Shown: piece by piece, positions 33,601 to 41,156 of the stretch | Numbering within the stretch: position 1 is the stretch's first letter | Layout: every line of letters starts with the position of its first letter | Origin: Sinorhizobium mexicanum | Lineage (GTDB): Bacteria > Pseudomonadota > Alphaproteobacteria > Rhizobiales > Rhizobiaceae | DNA length: 64,000 nucleotides | Assembly: GCF_013488225.1 (NCBI RefSeq) | Contig: NZ_CP041238.1 | Coordinates: forward strand, 2,877,501 to 2,941,500 | Reading direction: 5' to 3' | Notes under the pieces: generated by a model | The model's database searches: none | Seen by the model: only the letters and a program-made list of their open reading frames with translations | What the model was told of the DNA's origin: nothing | Program-made: the position numbers and the translations under genes

Positions 33601-33822
33601 CGGCGAAGCGCCTTCGAACCATGTCGTCACGGAGACGACCGGCTGGTCGACCTGCGGCAGTTCGCGCATTTCGATGCCGTTCCAGGCGGCGAGACCGGCA
33701 ACGACGATCAAAGTATTCAGCACCAGCGCGAAGATCGGCCGGCGGATGAAGAGCGCGGTAAAACCGCCCTTTCCCCCCTGGCCTCCGCCCTTGCCATGAT
33801 GGCCGCCGAACCCGATGTTCAT
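30679..33822 (-). CDS. RND efflux permease (HAE1/AcrB family)
   Basis: A 1047-residue inner-membrane drug/proton antiporter subunit. After a Gly-rich leader (GFGGHHGKGGGQGGKGGF) comes LFIRRPIFALVLNTLIVVAGLAAW (TM1), the first periplasmic porter domain with GRSRVTLEFSDTTDIGQAANDIRDALGR, then the central membrane bundle including LLAIVLATGLVVDDAIVVLENI with the TM4 Asp pair. TM8-12 end the protein. The start at 33822 has GGGAGAGG upstream and overlaps the adaptor stop by 4 bp (ATGA). Annotated frames extending further upstream lie in the adaptor gene. No TolC-like gene in the window; drug specificity unknown. Confidence 0.93.
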   Translation of the reverse strand: MNIGFGGHHGKGGGQGGKGGFTALFIRRPIFALVLNTLIVVAGLAAWNGIEMRELPQVDQPVVSVTTWFEGASPETIDREVTSVVEGAVSRVQGLKSISSSSSFGRSRVTLEFSDTTDIGQAANDIRDALGRVAGQLPDDADEPIIVKADADSQPIIRLALTSDTMTMEDMTLLVENEISDRLAAVEGVADVTVYGDQEKIFRIDLDQAKLAGRGVTVANLREALSNASYDVPAGSLTSASQDITVRATADLQTPEQFENLIIGDNVRLRDVATVTLGPDTGTSALRSNGRQGIGLGIVRQAQSNTVNISEGVHKVVDTISSDILPEGTELKITSDDAVFINGAIHEVEIALLVAVFIVTFVIYLFLLDWRATLIPAISMPIALIGTLAAIYLAGFSINILTLLAIVLATGLVVDDAIVVLENIVRRRAEGLGPRAAAVHGTLEVFFAVLATTATLAAVFVPLSFLPGQTGGLFREFGFVLAFSILLSSFVSLTLCPMLASRLLTTDAHAHQGVMSRLGARAAAFYRVTLRACLNAPLVVFVVAAFFTVAGAAGFLTLKSELTPNEDRSQVMLRINAPQGVSLEYTQAQMRRIEEGLEPLVKSGEIANVFSISGQGSNANSGFMVLTLAPWEERERTQQQIVADINKVTAKVPSVRSFAIQSNSLGIRGAGNGLQVALVGNDYTKLGDAAAKLVRAIEDTGRFENVRLNYEANQAQLSITIDRERASDLGVDISGLSWALQAMLDGSSVVDIFVEGDAYPVKLLSSTTPLNDPTDLQNIFVKAGDGRIVPMSTIATIEEKAVAPQLARESQLRAVSLSAGLKSDLALGDALSMVEEMAEPLLPPGSRVMPLAEAATLNENANGLFITFGFAIIIIFLVLAAQFESFVSGLIIMSTVPLGLACAVFAMILTGNTLNIYSQIGLVMLVGIMAKNGILIVEFANQLRDRGQDVRGAIENAANIRLRPVMMTMIATVVGAVPLVLASGAGAEARIALGWVLVGGLGLAVIVTLYLTPVAYLVIARFTKPHADEERKLHEEMDAASAMVEIR

Positions 33823-35009
33823 TGTGCCTCTCCCGCGACCTTCTGCCCGGCCTCGGGTTGGCTTTCGCCGACAACGCGCACTGCACCGCCGTCGCGCAGG
33901 CGCTGCACGCCCTCGGTCACGACACGATCGCCCTCCGCAAGAGCGGCCTCGACAAGCACCTTGTCCGGATTGCGCTGGATGATCTTGACCGACACTCGCT
34001 CGCTGCGGTCGCCTTTGACACGCCAGATATAGGATCCATCCGAACTCCACTGGATCGCCAGCGGATCGACCGTCGGATAACGGTCGCCGTCGAAGGCCAT
34101 GGTGACCGAGAAGGACATGCCCGCCCGCAGCATGTCGTCGGGATTTTCAAGGCGCGCGCGGACACGGAGTGTCCGGCTCGCCTGATCGAGGCGGTTGTCG
34201 ATCGCGTGGATGACGCCTTCGAGTTGCCGCCCGGGCTGCGCGATCGCATTCGCCGTCACCGGCTGGTCGACGAAAATCTTGCTGGCGAAGCGTTCCGGCA
34301 CCCAGAAATCGACAAGAATTTGCGAGCGGTCGTCCACCACCGCGATCGGCGTCGAGGTCGTGACATAGTCGCCGACGTTGACGGTGATGATGCCGACGAC
34401 GCCCTTCGAGGGCGCGACGATGTCGCGGCGCTTGAGATCGAGTTCTGCCGTTTTCAGCGCCAGTTCGGCCGCCTGCAGCGCGATTTCCGCATCGCGTACC
34501 TCGACCGCCGTCACCGCACGAGCGCTGCTGAGATTGCGATAGCGCTGCACCTTTTCCGCAGCACTGTCGCGTGTCAGCTTCGCCTGGTCCGCCGCAACCT
34601 TCTGGTCGTCGCTGTCGAGCCGCGCGATCACCTGCCCCTCGGCGATCCTGTCGCCGGACTTTACCAGGATTTCGGTGAGGTTGCCTGTCGCGGTCGGCGT
34701 CACCGTGACCGAGTGAATCGCTTCGCCATTGCCGATGGCATTGAGCCTGTCGTTGACGATCGCGCTCGCCGAAGGCCTGACGACGACCAGCGTCGCATCG
34801 CCGAAGCCGCCCTGGCCACCCTGCCCGCGTCCGTTGCGCTGCCCGCCTTGACGTTCGCCGCCCTGCGACTTCGACAGTTTATCGATCAGGGGATGCGAAA
34901 CGCCGATCGCCGCCAGCGTTTCACCGGCGCCCGGCGCAAAACGCACCCAGGCAGCCGCCCCCACCACGAGCACAACGACGCTGACCGCCAGTTGCTTCCA
35001 AAGCCGCAT
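33819..35009 (-). CDS. RND periplasmic adaptor (membrane fusion protein)
   Basis: A 396-residue adaptor that links the RND permease with an outer-membrane channel. A membrane anchor (LAVSVVVLVVGAAAWVRFA) is followed by a Gly/Gln-rich stretch (GGERQGGQRNGRGQGG) at about residues 50-70, the barrel-lipoyl halves (TGNLTEILVKSGDRIAEGQVIARLDSDD and KRRDIVAPSKGVVGIITVNVGDYV), an alpha hairpin, and the C-terminal beta domains. The start at 35009 is the first ATG and gives the anchor. It is the first gene of the pair; permease translation is coupled through a 4-bp overlap. No adjacent regulator gene on the opposite strand. Confidence 0.92.
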   Translation of the reverse strand: MRLWKQLAVSVVVLVVGAAAWVRFAPGAGETLAAIGVSHPLIDKLSKSQGGERQGGQRNGRGQGGQGGFGDATLVVVRPSASAIVNDRLNAIGNGEAIHSVTVTPTATGNLTEILVKSGDRIAEGQVIARLDSDDQKVAADQAKLTRDSAAEKVQRYRNLSSARAVTAVEVRDAEIALQAAELALKTAELDLKRRDIVAPSKGVVGIITVNVGDYVTTSTPIAVVDDRSQILVDFWVPERFASKIFVDQPVTANAIAQPGRQLEGVIHAIDNRLDQASRTLRVRARLENPDDMLRAGMSFSVTMAFDGDRYPTVDPLAIQWSSDGSYIWRVKGDRSERVSVKIIQRNPDKVLVEAALAEGDRVVTEGVQRLRDGGAVRVVGESQPEAGQKVAGEAQ

Positions 35010-35249
35010 TCACATCTCCAAATGAAAAGCGCGCTCCAGCGGCCCCCGTGCCGGCGGAGCGCTCCGATTTGCCCCGAGTATCATTATTTGCGTGCCTTCG
35101 GGCAATCTCGGAATGCCATCATTACGCAATTGTAATAAAAGCGAAATTGTTGGCGGCATGATGGCGCCCATCGCGGTGCGCCGATTGCGCAGCATTTTAC
35201 TGGACAACCGGTGTTTACAGCCTCAACCGCTGGGCTATTCTCATTGCCG

Positions 35250-35348
35250 ACAGCGCCGCGCGTCTCAGACGCGCAAAGGACGCTGTCGCGCTTTGAATCG
35301 CTGCATGTTCTTACCCTTAAATCGGCTACGATTTAAGGAAACATGCAG
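35250..35348 (+). repeat. RIME-like element (copy D)
   Basis: GACAGCGCCGCGCGTCTCAG / GACGCGCAAAGGACGCTGTC, then TTTGAATCGCTGCATGTTC, then CCTTAAATCGGCTACGATTT AAGG as palindrome 2, ending in AACATGCAG. It sits 52 bp before the cyclase gene start, so it is in that gene's leader or promoter region. Confidence 0.88.
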
Positions 35349-35400
35349 AGCACCACTTCCGATCGGTTTCGATGTTCAACGCATATTGGGGAGAAGGACG

Positions 35401-36222
35401 ATGTGCGACGCCTGCATCATGGAATCGGTAAAGCAGCGAATGCTGTCGCGACGCGGCTTTTTCCGCGCGGCCGCGGTCGGCACCGCAAGTATTGCCGCCA
35501 CGAGCATGGGCATGGCGCCGCCGGCACTCGCCGCCGGCCATACCAGCGTCACCGACCTCACCCACGAACTCTACGAGGAGTTTCCGACCTACTTCGGCCA
35601 ACAGCAGTTCTTCCGCGAGCAGAAGTTCAGCTACGCCAAGGAAAAGTTCAACCTGTTCGAACTTCGGGTGAGCGAACACACAGGTACGCATGTCGATGCG
35701 CCGCTGCATTTCTCCGCCGACGGTCTGTCGGTCGCAGAACTGCCGGTCGAGAAGCTCGTCGTGCCGCTCTGCGTCGTCGATATCCGCGAGAAGGCGACGG
35801 GCGACGCCGACGCGCAGGTAACGCCGGACGACATCAAGGCGTGGATCGGCGCCAATGGCGACATTCCGGAGAACGCCTGTGTCGCCATGCTTTCCGGCTG
35901 GGCCGGCCATCTCGGCACCGACAAGTTCCGCAACGCCGACGCCGAGGGCAAGCTCCATTTCCCGGGTTTCCACGTCGAGGCCGCCAAGTTTTTGCTCGAA
36001 GAAACGCAGGCCGCCGGCATCGCCGTCGATACGCTTTCGCTCGACTTCGGCGCCTCGCCGGATTTCGCCACCCATTATGCCTGGCTGCCGCAGGGCCGTT
36101 GGGGGCTGGAGGCCGCGGCCAATCTCGACAAGTTGCCCGCCAAGGGCGCGACCCTGGTGCTCGGCGCACCGAAACACCGCGGCGGCACCGGCGGCCCGGC
36201 CCGCGTCTTCGCGCTTGTCTGA
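35401..36222 (+). CDS. Tat-exported cyclase-family (kynurenine formamidase-like) hydrolase
   Basis: A 273-residue metal-dependent hydrolase of the cyclase/KynB family (PF04199). The catalytic metal-binding signature HTGTHVDAPLHF is intact, and the end LDKLPAKGATLVLGAPKHRGGTGGPARVFAL is typical. The N-terminus has a twin-arginine signal: SRRGFFRAAAVGTASIAATSMGMAPPALAAG. The protein should be exported folded to the periplasm, with its metal loaded in the cytoplasm. GGAGAAGG lies just before the ATG at 35401. An AhpD-like gene follows 53 bp downstream, probably in the same transcript. Substrate unknown. Confidence 0.88.
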   Translation: MCDACIMESVKQRMLSRRGFFRAAAVGTASIAATSMGMAPPALAAGHTSVTDLTHELYEEFPTYFGQQQFFREQKFSYAKEKFNLFELRVSEHTGTHVDAPLHFSADGLSVAELPVEKLVVPLCVVDIREKATGDADAQVTPDDIKAWIGANGDIPENACVAMLSGWAGHLGTDKFRNADAEGKLHFPGFHVEAAKFLLEETQAAGIAVDTLSLDFGASPDFATHYAWLPQGRWGLEAAANLDKLPAKGATLVLGAPKHRGGTGGPARVFALV

Positions 36223-36275
36223 ACAACCGACCGCGTAAATTCCGCGCAAAATCAATGTGAGTCCAAGGAGAAAGC

Positions 36276-36689
36276 ATGAGCACTGTCGTCCCGCCGCCCG
36301 ATCCGGAAGCCGACCCGCGCGTCAAAGCGGTTTTCGACGACATCCGTGCCACACGGAAATCGGACTTCGTCAACAACATGTGGTTCTGGCTCGCCTTCGA
36401 CGCGGACCTCCTGGAACGGACCTGGGCTGAAGTGAAAGCGGTGATGGCGACGCCCTCCGCCCTCGACCCCTTGGTGAAGGAAATGCTCTATATCGCTGTT
36501 TCCGTCACCAACGGCTGCGGTTATTGCATTCACTCCCACACGGCTTCGGCCAAGGCCAAGGGCATGACGGCGGCGGAGCATGCCGACCTTCTGCGCGTCA
36601 TCTCGCTTGCCGCCAAGATCAATCAACTGGCCACTGCGCTGCAGGTCCCGGTCGATCCGGCTTTCGAGGCGACGGGCGAAAATCGATGA
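36276..36689 (+). CDS. Carboxymuconolactone decarboxylase/AhpD-like protein
   Basis: A 137-residue, all-helical AhpD-like protein. The redox motif CGYCIHSHTASAKAKGMT (C-x2-C-x3-H) is complete, so a thiol peroxidase-linked activity rather than a decarboxylase is likely. AAGGAG precedes the ATG by 5-6 bases. It follows the Tat-exported cyclase by 53 bp. Cytoplasmic (no signal). Confidence 0.87.
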   Translation: MSTVVPPPDPEADPRVKAVFDDIRATRKSDFVNNMWFWLAFDADLLERTWAEVKAVMATPSALDPLVKEMLYIAVSVTNGCGYCIHSHTASAKAKGMTAAEHADLLRVISLAAKINQLATALQVPVDPAFEATGENR

Positions 36690-36702
36690 CTTCGAAATAC
36701 CA

Positions 36703-36795
36703 CCCGCATGCGTCCTCTTGGGGACAAAAACATGCAGCAATTCAAAGTGCTACAGCGACTTTTGTGCGCCAGAAAAAAGACGCACGGCGCGGTCG
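36703..36795 (-). repeat. RIME-like element (copy E, diverged)
   Basis: Minus orientation. AACATGCAGCAATTCAAAGT and GCTACAGCGACTTTTGTGCG match the other copies; the AT palindrome (GCATGCGTCCTCTTGG / GGACAAAAACATGC) is degenerate. Between the AhpD-like gene and the helicase. Confidence 0.75.
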
Positions 36796-36890
36796 TCTTT
36801 CCACAGGCTTGTCTTCGCGCTTGAAGAATCCGGAATAAAAGAAGAACATCCTTTCTGGCCTTTCGGTCCCGAATCACTACATTGGGCCGC

Positions 36891-39557
36891 ATGAGCAAAG
36901 GTTTTGACGACATTCCCTTCTTCGACGAGGAGCCGGCGCCGCGCAAACCCGCGCCCGCCGCCGGTGGTATCGCTGCGCGCGCCATGGCCGCCCGCGACAA
37001 GGCCAAGCGCCCGGATTATCTGTCCGGCCTCAATCCCGAGCAGACGGAAGCCGTCGAAACGCTCGAAGGACCGGTGCTCGTGCTCGCCGGCGCCGGCACC
37101 GGCAAGACCCGCGTCCTGACGACCCGCATCGCCCATATCCTTTCAACCGGCCGCGCCTTCCCCTCGCAGATCCTCGCCGTCACCTTCACCAACAAGGCCG
37201 CGCGCGAGATGAAGGAGCGCATCGGCGTGCTGGTCGGCCATGCGGTTGAGGGCATGCCCTGGCTCGGCACCTTCCACTCGATCGGCGTCAAGCTGCTGCG
37301 CCGCCATGCGGAGTTGGTCGGCTTGAGGTCGGATTTCACCATTCTCGATACCGACGACGTCGTGCGGCTGATCAAACAGTTGATCCAGGCCGAAGGGCTC
37401 GACGACAAGCGCTGGCCGGCAAAGCAATTCGCCGGCATGATCGACACCTGGAAGAACAAGGGCCTCGACCCCTCGCAGATTCCGGAGGGCGACGCCCGCG
37501 CCTTCGCCAACGGCAAGGGCCGAGAGCTCTACGCCGCCTACCAGAACCGGCTCCTTACGCTCAACGCCTGCGATTTCGGCGACCTGCTGCTGCACCCGAT
37601 CCGGATGTTCCGCGCCAATCCGGACGTGCTCCGGGAATATCACGACAAGTTCCGCTACATCCTCGTCGACGAGTATCAGGACACCAACACCGCGCAATAT
37701 ATGTGGCTGCGGCTTTTGGCGCAGCGGCCGCGGGCTAAGACAGAAGCCAAAGCGGCCGCACCGGGCGAAGCCCGAGCCAGCCGAAGCTGGCCGGACGACG
37801 TTTCGTCCGCCCCCGCGGAGCGCAGCCGCGCCAGCGGCGACAGCGTGAGCGCTAATCACCGGGCCGAAGCCCGGCGAGGCCAAGCGGCCGTCGCGCCTGA
37901 TGGCGCGCCCCCGCGGAGCGAGCCGCGCAGCGGCGACAGCGTGAGCGCAAATAGACACCAGCAGATAAACATCTGCTGCGTCGGCGACGACGACCAGTCG
38001 ATCTATGGCTGGCGCGGTGCTGAAGTGGACAACATCCTCCGCTTCGAGAAGGATTTTCCCGGCGCCAAGGTCATCAAGCTCGAACGCAACTACCGCTCGA
38101 CCGAGCATATCCTCGGCGCCGCCGCGCACCTGATCGCCCACAACGAAGGCCGCCTCGGCAAGACGCTCTTCACCGAACGCACCAATCCCGACGATGAAAA
38201 GGTGCATGTGCACGCCGCCTGGGATTCGGAGGAGGAAGCCCGCGCTATCGGCGAGGAGATCGAGCAGCTCCAGCGGCAGAAGCATAATCTGAACGATATC
38301 GCGATCCTGGTGCGTGCCTCGTTCCAGATGCGTGAGTTCGAAGACCGCTTCGTCACCCTCGGCCTCAACTATCGCGTCATCGGCGGCCCGCGCTTCTACG
38401 AGCGGCTCGAAATCCGCGACGCCATGGCCTATTTCCGCCTTGTCTGCCAGCCGGCCGACGACCTCGCCTTCGAGCGCATCGTCAACACCCCGAAGCGCGG
38501 CCTGGGCGACACCACCGTACGCACGCTCCACGACTATGCCCGCGCCCGCGACATCCCCATGTTCGCCGCCGCAAGCGACATCATCGAGACGGACGAGTTG
38601 AAGCCGAAGGCGCGCAAGGCCCTCTTCGACGTCGTCACCGATTTTCGCCGCTGGCAGACGCTGCTCGAAACGACGCCGCACACCGAACTTGCCGAGCAGA
38701 TCCTCGACGAGAGCGGCTACACCGCCATGTGGCAGGCCGACAAATCGGCGGAAGCCCCGGGGCGGCTCGAAAACCTGAGGGAACTCATCCGCTCGATGGA
38801 GGCCTTCGAATCGTTGCGCGGCTTTCTGGAGCATGTCGCGCTCGTCATGGACGCCGAGCAGAACGAGGACATGGATGCCGTCTCGATCATGACGCTGCAT
38901 TCGGCCAAGGGCCTGGAATTCGACACGGTGTTCCTGCCGGGCTGGGAGGAAGGCCTCTTCCCCCACCAGCGCGCACTCGACGAGGGCGGCCGCGCCGGCC
39001 TCGAGGAAGAACGCCGCCTCGCCTATGTCGGCATTACCCGCGCCAAGCGCCGCTGCCACATCTGGTTCGTCTCGAACCGCCGCATCCACGGCCTCTGGCA
39101 ATCCACGATGCCCTCACGCTTCCTGGACGAACTGCCGATCGACCATGTGGAAGTGGCCGAACAGGACGTCTCCTATGGCGGCTACGGTCGCGGCGGCTAT
39201 GGCCAGTCGCGTTTCGACAAGGCCGATCCCTTTGAGAACTCCTACCAGACCCCCGGCTGGAAGCGCGCCCAGCAGCACCGCTCGGAGGCCACCCGCGACA
39301 ATTGGGGCACGCGCTCCGGCCACGCCGTCGAGCGCATCGGCTACGGCGAATCCGGCCCGCGCACCCGCATGATCGAGGGCGAACTGGTCGCCAAGTCGAC
39401 GACCTCGGAACCGTCCCGATTCAACATCGGCGACCGCGTCTTCCACCTCAAATTCGGCAACGGCAACATCGCCGCGATCGAGGGCAACAAGCTGACGATC
39501 GATTTCGATCGCGCCGGGCAGAAGCGCGTGCTGGACGGGTTTGTGGAGCGGGTGTGA
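36891..39557 (+). CDS. uvrD: DNA helicase UvrD/PcrA (superfamily 1)
   Basis: An 888-residue SF1 3'-5' helicase for nucleotide excision and mismatch repair and removal of RecA or RNA polymerase. Motif I: GAGTGKTRVL; Ia: AVTFTNKAAREMKERI; II: LVDEYQDTN; III: GDDDQSIYGWRGA; IV: LERNYRST; V: SIMTLHSAKGLEFDTVFLPGWEEGLFPH; VI: EERRLAYVGITRAKRR. The C-terminus FNIGDRVFHLKFGNGNIAAIEGNKLTIDFDRAGQKRVLDGFVERV is the PcrA-like Tudor-like domain. Between motifs II and III lies an extra segment of about 75 residues coded by repeated sequence (about residues 282-358). A TTG three codons upstream of the ATG is not preferred. Confidence 0.93.
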   Translation: MSKGFDDIPFFDEEPAPRKPAPAAGGIAARAMAARDKAKRPDYLSGLNPEQTEAVETLEGPVLVLAGAGTGKTRVLTTRIAHILSTGRAFPSQILAVTFTNKAAREMKERIGVLVGHAVEGMPWLGTFHSIGVKLLRRHAELVGLRSDFTILDTDDVVRLIKQLIQAEGLDDKRWPAKQFAGMIDTWKNKGLDPSQIPEGDARAFANGKGRELYAAYQNRLLTLNACDFGDLLLHPIRMFRANPDVLREYHDKFRYILVDEYQDTNTAQYMWLRLLAQRPRAKTEAKAAAPGEARASRSWPDDVSSAPAERSRASGDSVSANHRAEARRGQAAVAPDGAPPRSEPRSGDSVSANRHQQINICCVGDDDQSIYGWRGAEVDNILRFEKDFPGAKVIKLERNYRSTEHILGAAAHLIAHNEGRLGKTLFTERTNPDDEKVHVHAAWDSEEEARAIGEEIEQLQRQKHNLNDIAILVRASFQMREFEDRFVTLGLNYRVIGGPRFYERLEIRDAMAYFRLVCQPADDLAFERIVNTPKRGLGDTTVRTLHDYARARDIPMFAAASDIIETDELKPKARKALFDVVTDFRRWQTLLETTPHTELAEQILDESGYTAMWQADKSAEAPGRLENLRELIRSMEAFESLRGFLEHVALVMDAEQNEDMDAVSIMTLHSAKGLEFDTVFLPGWEEGLFPHQRALDEGGRAGLEEERRLAYVGITRAKRRCHIWFVSNRRIHGLWQSTMPSRFLDELPIDHVEVAEQDVSYGGYGRGGYGQSRFDKADPFENSYQTPGWKRAQQHRSEATRDNWGTRSGHAVERIGYGESGPRTRMIEGELVAKSTTSEPSRFNIGDRVFHLKFGNGNIAAIEGNKLTIDFDRAGQKRVLDGFVERV
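37735..37965 (+). repeat. In-frame repeat insertion inside uvrD
   Basis: Two copies of a GC-rich unit, at about 37810-37856 and 37908-37952, share CCCCCGCGGAGCG and AGCGGCGACAGCGTGAGCGC; copy 2 lacks two single bases. The stretch also holds the palindrome CCGGGCCGAAGCCCGG. It codes for Ala/Arg/Ser-rich residues (SGDSVSAN twice) between helicase motifs II and III without breaking the frame. Confidence 0.75.
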
Positions 39558-39668
39558 TCAAGCCGAACATTGGCCGCCGCGCCTTGCTCAGTCACCGCAG
39601 CGGCTCTTTCCTGTGCTCGTCGAGGAATGAAGTCGTGCCGCGTCGACGCCGCCAATTCGTCGCGGCAC

Positions 39669-40130
39669 TCAGATCACCATCTTGTACATCACGAAACCGG
39701 ACTTCACCGCCACTTGGTCATAGAGCCGCATCGCCTTGACGTTGCTCTCGTGCGTCAGCCAGTAGACGCGCGGTGATCCCGCCCGGCGCGCTGCCTCGAA
39801 GACGCCGTTGATCAGCGCCTGGCCGACGCCCTTGCCGCGTGCGGCTTCGTTGATGAAGAGATCCTGGAGGTAGCAATTCGGCTGGATCGAGATGGTGCTG
39901 CGATGGAAGAGGTAATGTGTTAGTCCGATCAGCCGACCCTTGCTTTCGGCAACCAATGCATACATCGGCTCATAGGCATCGAAGAAACGCGACCAGGTCA
40001 TGAGCGTGATGTCCGGCGTAAGCGCGGCCTCGCCCGCACGGCCGTAGAAGGCGTTGTAGCCTTCCCAGAGCGGCAGCCATCGTTCGTAGTCATTGCGCAC
40101 GACAGGCCGGATCGAGAGGTCTTCGGTCAT
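39669..40130 (-). CDS. GNAT N-acetyltransferase
   Basis: A 153-residue single-domain GNAT protein. CYLQDLFINEAARGKGVGQALINGVFEAARRAGSPRVYWLTHESNVKAMRLYDQVAVKSGFVMYKM covers motif A (R-G-K-G-V-G) and motif B as in diamine and histone acetyltransferase-like members. The ATG at 40130 (MTEDLSIRPV) starts the first strand. Convergent with uvrD. Substrate unknown. Confidence 0.88.
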   Translation of the reverse strand: MTEDLSIRPVVRNDYERWLPLWEGYNAFYGRAGEAALTPDITLMTWSRFFDAYEPMYALVAESKGRLIGLTHYLFHRSTISIQPNCYLQDLFINEAARGKGVGQALINGVFEAARRAGSPRVYWLTHESNVKAMRLYDQVAVKSGFVMYKMVI

Positions 40131-40309
40131 TTTTCGAACCCACCAGTAAAGACCTTGAAGAGCGCGAGAGGATAAACCCTGACATCAATCCGGTCCATGC
40201 GGCTGTGGCACGCTAACTCATCGCGCGACAATCGCTCAAAGGACATGCGGCAGACGTTCGAAAATTCAATGCCGCACGAAAGCGGAATGTCGTCGCGGTC
40301 GCTGATTGC

Positions 40310-40975
40310 TCACCCTCGATCGCCCATCGCCTCCTTCAGGAGCGCAACGACCTCCGCATCGGTGGTCTGGTCGAAATCGTTATAATAAATGCTGACCGCA
40401 TGGAACGGGTTGGGGCTCGCGAGGCAGACCATCCGATCGACCTCCCGGCTGAGGCTGGTAACGGCGCTCGGCGGCGCTACCGGGACAGCGAGCATAAGGG
40501 CGGCCGCGCCTTCCTTCCGCAGTGCCTGGATCGCCGCTTTGGCCGTGCCGCCGGTGGCAATGCCGTCATCAACCACGATGACATTCCGCCCCTTCGGCGA
40601 AACGCGCGGTCGGTCGCCGACGTAAAGCGCCCGGCGGCGCGTAAGTTCGAGCCGCTGGCGTTCGGTCTCCGCGTGCACATAAACCTCGGTCGGATGGACG
40701 AGGCGCATCGCTTCGTCGTTCAACACAAGTTGCGGCTCTTCGCCGTCGACGAGTGCACCGAGGCCGAATTCGGCATGCCCGGGCGCACCGATCTTGCGGA
40801 CGATCAGGAGTTCGAGCGGCGCGCCAAGATGGGCGGCGACTTCGAACGCCACGGGCACGCCACCGCGCGGCAGCGCCATCACCACGGGATCGGCGAAATC
40901 TTCGCGCTCAATCGCGCGCGCGAGCTTTCGGCCCGCATCGACCCTGTCCGCAAAAGGTAGGCTTTCACCGGGCAT
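40310..40975 (-). CDS. Phosphoribosyltransferase family protein
   Basis: A 221-residue type I phosphoribosyltransferase-like protein of the kind often found as a stand-alone enzyme near stress genes. The PRPP loop VIVVDDGIATGGTAKAAIQALRK is complete with two Asp residues. The N-terminal part has VVMALPRGGVPVAFEVAAHLGAPLELLIVRKIGAPGHAEFGLGAL, typical of this uncharacterised subfamily. I take the ATG at 40975 (MPGESLPFADRVDAGRKLA), as the more upstream frame adds an Arg-rich stretch. Substrate unknown. Confidence 0.85.
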   Translation of the reverse strand: MPGESLPFADRVDAGRKLARAIEREDFADPVVMALPRGGVPVAFEVAAHLGAPLELLIVRKIGAPGHAEFGLGALVDGEEPQLVLNDEAMRLVHPTEVYVHAETERQRLELTRRRALYVGDRPRVSPKGRNVIVVDDGIATGGTAKAAIQALRKEGAAALMLAVPVAPPSAVTSLSREVDRMVCLASPNPFHAVSIYYNDFDQTTDAEVVALLKEAMGDRG

Positions 40976-41110
40976 CGCATCCGCTCCCGCCGGCCTTCGC
41001 CGCGTCGCCACGCACAACCGCATTGCGGCAGGCCAATCGCTAAAATTGCATCAAATTTTGCCGGCTTTCGTTAATGCGCCACAGGTACCAATTGATGTCG
41101 CATATTGGCT

Positions 41111-41135
41111 GGAACGCAAGCCGCCTTTCTATTTT
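41111..41135 (+). promoter_or_regulatory. Candidate RpoE2/EcfG-type promoter
   Basis: GGAAC (41111-41115), 18 bases, TT (41134-41135), ending 21 bp before the GGDEF gene start. The -10 lies in a T-rich stretch, so chance is more likely than for the other sites. Confidence 0.3.
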
Positions 41136-41156
41136 AGCACGACAGGCCGTTTCGAA

